A DNA stretch of 64,000 nt from Prochilodus magdalenae (lineage: Eukaryota; Chordata; Actinopteri; Characiformes; Prochilodontidae). The stretch covers positions 72,501-136,500 of the forward strand of contig JAMWET010006558.1 in the NCBI GenBank assembly GCA_024036415.1. Direction: 5' to 3'. Both the position numbers and the translations under genes were made by a program. Below are positions 41,156 to 64,000 of the stretch, in pieces. Below the pieces are notes generated by a model. That model made no database searches, was not told where the DNA came from, and saw nothing but the letters and a program-made list of their open reading frames with translations. The first letter of the stretch is position 1; each line of letters starts with the position of its first letter.

Positions 41156-41629
41156 GTTGGGCATCTGTGTGCAAGCACTAAGGGTCAGTGGTTCTGAATT
41201 CTAATTCTAAGGGATCAAGTAAAGCAAAGTTTCAACAAACGTTAGCTCAAATGCTAACCGAAGTCTTGATTTCAAAGCCATCAACACATCCCCTTTGATA
41301 GGAACAGCGCTTGGTTACTTTACCTTCACCTGAAAAGAAGAAAAGAGAATAGCTATAACGTGATCAGGTCGTTAGGTCATCTCGGGCAAGCACCACAAAC
41401 CATAAGCCTGGGGTTCTCAGTACTGGACCGAAGATCAATGGAAAAGGCTCAGGTCCAGTTGTGTGATGCCAAAGGTTCTGGTCCAGTCTGCAGTGGAAAA
41501 GCACCCCACCAATGCTACCTCTTATTACCGCTCAGGTAGTTGTGATGTGGAACGTCCCGAATGGCCAGCAGGGCTGTTAGACCCCTGTTTGAAGTTTAGC
41601 ATATTTTGATACGACACGTTTGCTACACA

Positions 41630-41790
41630 CGTTTTGCATTTCAGTAGAAGCCTTTTTTACATTCCAGCAGATCCACGGTTTTATCTTCCTCTTCCTTCCT
41701 CGGCCGGAGCCTAATTACCGCTCTGTGTGATGATGCCTCCGATCCGGTGGCTTTTAATGGATCGTGTTTGCTTATCTACATGAGAAATGG
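41630..41790. promoter_or_regulatory. Candidate conserved non-coding block
   Basis: Unique-looking sequence between SINEs, with AGCCTAATTACCGCTCTGTG (about 41708-41727) and GGCTTTTAATGGATCG homeodomain-like cores. The neighbouring 41790-42900 is also free of recognised repeats and genes, except GGGTATAT runs at about 42515-42550. A guess only. Confidence 0.2.
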
Positions 41791-42929
41791 CCAGTATCGA
41801 GCACTTAGGCAGCCTAACCTCTGCTGATACTGGCTGGACAAGTGAACAGATTTTAGGCACTTTAAAATACTGTACAAAGAGGAAAGGTGGAGGAGTGGAA
41901 GCGAAATTCCGGTTGACTGATTCCATGCTGTGTATATATACATACCTATAAAAAGCATTTGGTACTGAAAACCATGGAAGATGTTTAGTAACAGTAATCA
42001 CGAGCGCCAGCACGCCAGATCTTGGAATGTCTCGAGATGGTGTCTTCTCTCGGGACTACACGTGTCCGTCTCGTTAGCGACATGTGCTAAATTATTCATA
42101 GCGCCGACTGGATCTTTATAAACAGAGGGAGGAGCTGTTTTGGAGATGCGATATTTACACGTGTCCTGCATGGTTTTGCATTTGTTCTCACTCTGGATTT
42201 GCAAACGAGCTGTATTAGAAGTGGTAGCAGATAGCAGGAGCCCCGCTGACGCCCAAATCGAGCAGGACGTTTGATCTGCTGTACGTCTTTCTACGGTCTG
42301 TCTAGTGTATTCTTAACCCATAAGAGCCCAGAGCCCTTAGAGTAAAACAATGAGGGGTCAGTTATGAGATCAGCAAAGATCAGTCTTAGAGTGACCTAGA
42401 GGTCACATGTCATCTTCTGTAAGGGTTAAAAGGTCACAAGACTGGTGGCACATGTCACGACAACCATTTCACAAGGGGTATTCCATCACTGTGTTCTAGA
42501 AATGGGCCCCAAATGGGTATATGTCATATAGAATATGGGTATATATAATATAGAACCTATCTAGAACATTAGAGCTCTTAAATAAATGGGTTGGAACCTT
42601 ATAAGTACCAAAAACAAGCCTTAAAAATTAGGTGGTTTTGGCTCTAACTGTAGTAACCAAGCACATCGCCTAAACGTGGTCACATGTTCACCAACTGTCA
42701 TGTGACTGCACCCAGGATGTTGGGTATAGGTCACTCAGGGACTCCATGAGTTTAAGAAGGGAAAGCTGTGTAAGGAACTTTCCAGACAAGGCTTGCGTCA
42801 CTGTGGGCTCTTATGGGTTAAAACGGGGACGTCTAGTCAGCCTACTGATTGGGCAAAACGGTGCCCTGCTGTTCTGCACTCACACCAACGTATACGTTCA
42901 CAGCGGAACCAGCCTTGTCTGGATCCTAC

Positions 42930-43070
42930 CAGACTGGAAGGTCACCGGTTCAATTCCCTGACCCAACAGGACACGACTGTTGTGCCCCTGAGCAAGGCAC
43001 CTAACAAATTACTGCTCCCTGGGCACCGTGGATAGGGCTGCCCAATGCTCTGGGCAAGTGTGTGTCTGTT
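42930..43070 (+). mobile_element. tRNA-derived SINE copy
   Basis: GACTGGAAGGTCACCGGTTCAATTCCC, the GAGCAAGGCACCTAACAAATT body and GGGCAAGTGTGTG. Same family as 40985-41155. It lies about 720 bases beyond the TMEM151B stop and so may fall in that gene's 3' UTR. Confidence 0.65.
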
Positions 43071-43789
43071 TCGCTGCACGGGTGGCCATCTGTTTGAAAC
43101 CGAGCTGTATTAGAAGTGACTGCCTTGAGGTAAAATGCCTTATGTAGCTCATATGTCCACTGTTGTTTGACCATGGTGTGAGGAGAGAAAAAAGGTGACC
43201 TTGGAGTTCGCCCTGGCGCAGGACACGGCCAATTCCGGACTTCACAATACACAGTTATCTCCTGGACTCAGGACCTGTATCTTAATCCCGTCTCGTGTTA
43301 CCGTCTCATGGCCAGAAAGACGGGTTTGCCTGCCGTGGACAGAATTAGCAGTGCCGCGCCGTACGAGCCTGCAGCTTACAGTGATAGAAACGTCACTGGA
43401 CTCGTTTGGTTATGCATATGATAGATCTGTATTTGCTCTGTGTGAATAATCCAGCAATATGGTGATATTGTTGACCTAGACAGGCCATTCCGGAAGAAAC
43501 CTCCATGTCCCAGTTCCATTCCGTAGTCTGTCCCATTCCATATTAACCTCTAAAGGGAGTCAGTGTTTCATTTTTATCCGTATCTGGGAAAGAGGTTCCT
43601 GTCTGACCCAAACACAGTCCCTGACGGTACATTCCTCTTTATGAATGTTGAATCCACGTCTGCAGGACTCAAGACTCAAGCAATCAATCTTCCGTTCGTC
43701 CGGCAGGTCGGGGTACGATCCTCCTCCCTGCCTTCAATCGGAAGGTCAATGGAATCCCTAGCGAACGTCAACCCTTTGCAAAGCTCGGG

Positions 43790-61239
<17,450 letters not shown>

Positions 61240-61724
61240 GTCTGCGCGGGCAGCGGGGCATGGATCACGAGCTCCACATCGGACCGCAGCGCCAACCAGC
61301 CATGCATCATCCACGAGCCCTCGCGCGCAGGAGATCCTCGGCGGTGCACGCTAAAGCCTTAAGACTGAGCTCGCGCTGCCATGTGTTCGGCTGGCAGCCT
61401 GCGGGGTCGCTGCGCGCGCTGACGCCTCTCTACGGCAGCTCCTCCAGGTCTGAGCTGGGAGAGAAAGGGAAGCAGCGCAGCCTGTGGACCTTCGGCACCT
61501 CCTGCAGCTCCTCCTCAGCAGCCAGACCTGATATTCATGGCTTTGAAGACGCGAGCAGGGAAAAAACAGAGAGCTGGTTTATTCGCCGCGTGGAGAGGCG
61601 CGCGCGGGATAATAACAATCAGCAAAAACAATGCGGAGCCCAGTGCACGTGCGCACCCGGTTCGCCACGGTGCTGCTGAGTGGCATTGATGGGGGGGGAG
61701 GGGCTCGAACGGAGCAGACGGGCG

Positions 61725-61965
61725 ATACTTACCTACATACATACACTCATATATACACGCACACATATACATACATACATACGGTACGTGCACCCATATA
61801 GCCATACATACATACATACACACACATATACATACATACACACACACACACACACATATACATATACATACAAACACACACACACATACATACACACACA
61901 CACGCACATATACACACATACATTCATACATACATATATCCATACATACATACACACACACACAT

Positions 61966-61998
<33 letters not shown>

Positions 61999-62111
61999 CA
62001 TACATACACACACACACATATACATACAAACACACACACACACATACATACATACATATACACATACATACATACACACATATACACACATATATATATA
62101 TATACATACAT

Positions 62112-62158
<47 letters not shown>

Positions 62159-62170
62159 TAAACACATACA

Positions 62171-62202
<32 letters not shown>

Positions 62203-62226
62203 CACACATACATTCACACACACACT

Positions 62227-62265
<39 letters not shown>

Positions 62266-62290
62266 ATATATATATGTGCGTGTACATATA
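61725..62290. repeat. (ACATAC)/(CA)n microsatellite tract
   Basis: About 560 bases of ACATACATAC, ACACAC and TATATA runs, with a (TA)n stretch at about 62230-62258. Frames of 130-280 codons on both strands (YIHTHTYT / VCVCVCMY type) are artefacts. It lies just upstream of the TMEM151B promoter region. Confidence 0.95.
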
Positions 62291-62339
62291 AAGTACATAC
62301 ATACAATCATATATAAATTCACACACGCACATACGTGTA

Positions 62340-62364
62340 TATATAGGTATATATATATATATAT

Positions 62365-62411
<47 letters not shown>

Positions 62412-62412
62412 C
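62340..62412. repeat. (TA)n and (GATA)n microsatellites
   Basis: TATATATATA at 62348-62366, then about eleven GATA units at about 62367-62411. 62415-63170 beyond it has only AT-rich sequence with ATGTATGT runs (62605-62660). Confidence 0.95.
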
Positions 62413-63179
62413 ATCTGTGCGTATGTGAATTTATATATGACTGTATATATGTATATAAGAAACTAAGTACTGTATGTATGTACTTCATATGTACATGCGT
62501 GAGTGTATGCCATGTATATATATATTTACCGTATGGCTGTATTGTATGTTTGCATATAAATAAATATTTCAAATTTCAAACTTTTCATTCATACAAATAT
62601 TCATATTTGTATGTATGTATGTGCGTCTGTATATATGAATGTATGTATATTTGAATGTTTGTGTATTTTAATGTATGAAAAGTTTTAATAGCTTTATAAA
62701 AGTGTTAAACAGTCTAAACAGCACTCTAAAAGCATTGTGCATGTAACGTGTGTACTAGCAGATGCTAGATGCTATATGTTTGTAGAATGTAATTTAAAGT
62801 CTTGTGAAGGTGTTTTAAATCCTAGAAGCTTCTAGCATCTAAAAGTAAAAGCATTTAATGGCAGATTAGAGGAGATCATACACTCCACTACTCGATCTGT
62901 ATGTCAGTGGTTTATTTAATGCTACTGTACCTGCTAATGTCATTTTGTGATGCCCGAACTAAGAATGATTTGGAATTGCTTGATACAGGCTTGAAAGAAG
63001 AGTCCCATTAATACCAATATCAACCACACATATTCTGTAGCTGCGCCACAGCACCCCCTGCTGGCCGCCTGACTGTAACAACAGGGAGCTGTACCAGCTC
63101 TGAAAGATGCCTGAACTGCACCGTAGGGTGTAAAGGGCTGCAGGCACTGTCCGAACATCACCTCCGGTATGAGGTTTAG

Positions 63180-64000
63180 TTCCGGTACCTAGAACCAACA
63201 AGTGTTCTGTTAATGATCTGAGTCCCTGTTGGTGCACATTCAATCTGAAGAACCCTTTCACCACGCAAAGAACCCTATAATCTCACAGGGGTCTCTAAAT
63301 GTGCATGGTTCTCTATGGACCCGGTTTGTACCAACAAGGGTTCTACTGTTGTTACAGGCTTGAGATCGTACTTATAGAACACAGAACATGGTTCGGTGCT
63401 GTATAGAAGAACCAAAAGTGTTCTGCTGCGGTTATGATCTCAGGCTTGTAACAACAGCAGAATGCATGTTGATGCAGAATGGTTCCTTATAGAACCACAT
63501 ACAGCACATTCAATCTGAAGAACACTTCCACAATGCAAAGAACACTTTACTCACATCTAAGGTTCTTTAAATGTTTAGTGCTACGTACAAGCACCGAAAA
63601 GTGTTCTGCTAAGGTTATGATCTCAGGCTTGTACCAACAGCAGAACCCTTGTTGATGCAGAATGGTTCCTAATAGAACCATATACAGCACATTTAATCTG
63701 AAGAACCCTATAATCATACAGACAGGTCTTTAGGTGTTTGATGCCATATAGAAGCACCGAAGAGGTTCTACTAAAGTTATGATCTCAGGCGTGTTCCAAC
63801 AGCAGATCCCTCTATGGTGCAAAATGGTTCCTTATAGAACCATATACATTTCATCTGAAGAACCCTATAATCAGAGACCAGGGTCTCTATATGCTTGGTG
63901 CTGTATAGAAGCACCGAAAGGTGTTCTGCTAAGGTTATGATCTCTGGCTTGTACCAACAGCAGAACCCTTGTTAATGCAGAATGGTTCCTTATAGAACCA
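63180..64000. repeat. 160-180 bp satellite of the GGTTC(C/T)TATAGAACCAT family, running off the window
   Basis: The marker GTTATGATCTCAGGCTTGTACCAACAGCAGAACCCTTGTT recurs at about 63434, 63614, 63777 and 63934, with GCAGAATGGTTCCTTATAGA ACCA following each time. Spacing is about 180, 163 and 157 bases. It continues to the last base of the window. Confidence 0.85.

Noticed and set aside
61680..62572. Frames of 130-280 codons on both strands rich in Y/I/H/T or V/C/M/Y
   Set aside because: They lie in (ACATAC)n/(CA)n/(TA)n microsatellite and are low-complexity artefacts.
63180..64000. Possible CRISPR-like array
   Set aside because: Repeats are 160-180 bp, imperfect, without regular short spacers, and the genome is eukaryotic.

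Overview
This is a vertebrate genomic window, most likely from a teleost fish. The genes are split by GT-AG introns, polyadenylation signals are present, and Tc1/mariner, hAT and LINE fragments, tRNA-derived SINEs and minisatellites are dense. Gene order resembles the human 6p21 neighbourhood (RNF8; TCTE1 next to TMEM151B). The repeat types suggest an ostariophysan fish, but the species cannot be fixed from sequence alone.

Layout. Positions 1-1514 are the upstream flank of RNF8, with a duplicated AT-rich module. RNF8 (DNA-damage E3 ubiquitin ligase, FHA plus RING) runs on the + strand with eight coding exons, 1515-12408. Its introns hold a GA tract, a LINE 3' end and a 1.2 kb A-free GTT/GGT tract. 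Positions 12.6-19.4 kb are intergenic, with minisatellites, a Tc1 fragment and a long degenerate repeat field. TCTE1/DRC5 (axonemal nexin-dynein regulatory complex, leucine-rich repeats) runs on the + strand with four coding exons, 22568-33240. A likely promoter near 19.45-19.53 kb contains an RFX X-box-like site. The last TCTE1 intron holds a 1.28 kb hAT element with a BED-finger remnant and a Tc1 copy. Positions 33.2-43.8 kb lie between convergent genes and contain a solo-LTR candidate, a Tc1 nested inside a hAT-type MITE, and SINE/LINE fragments. TMEM151B (neuronal-type multi-pass membrane protein) is on the - strand with two coding exons, 45244-43790 and 61239-61129, separated by a 15.9 kb intron full of transposon debris, minisatellites and one compact enhancer-like block. 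A CpG-rich promoter surrounds exon 1. The window ends in microsatellites (61.7-62.4 kb) and a 160-180 bp satellite that runs off the end.

The three genes act in separate processes (nuclear DNA repair, sperm/ciliary motility, neuronal membrane) and do not form an operon-like unit. I found no bacterial-type system, CRISPR array or rRNA. The best leads are a lineage-variable acidic tail on RNF8 with a SUMO-interaction-like motif, the hAT and nested transposon structures, the foldback Tc1 derivative, and the candidate regulatory motifs. Most long reading frames in the window lie in low-complexity repeats or transposon debris and are not genes.
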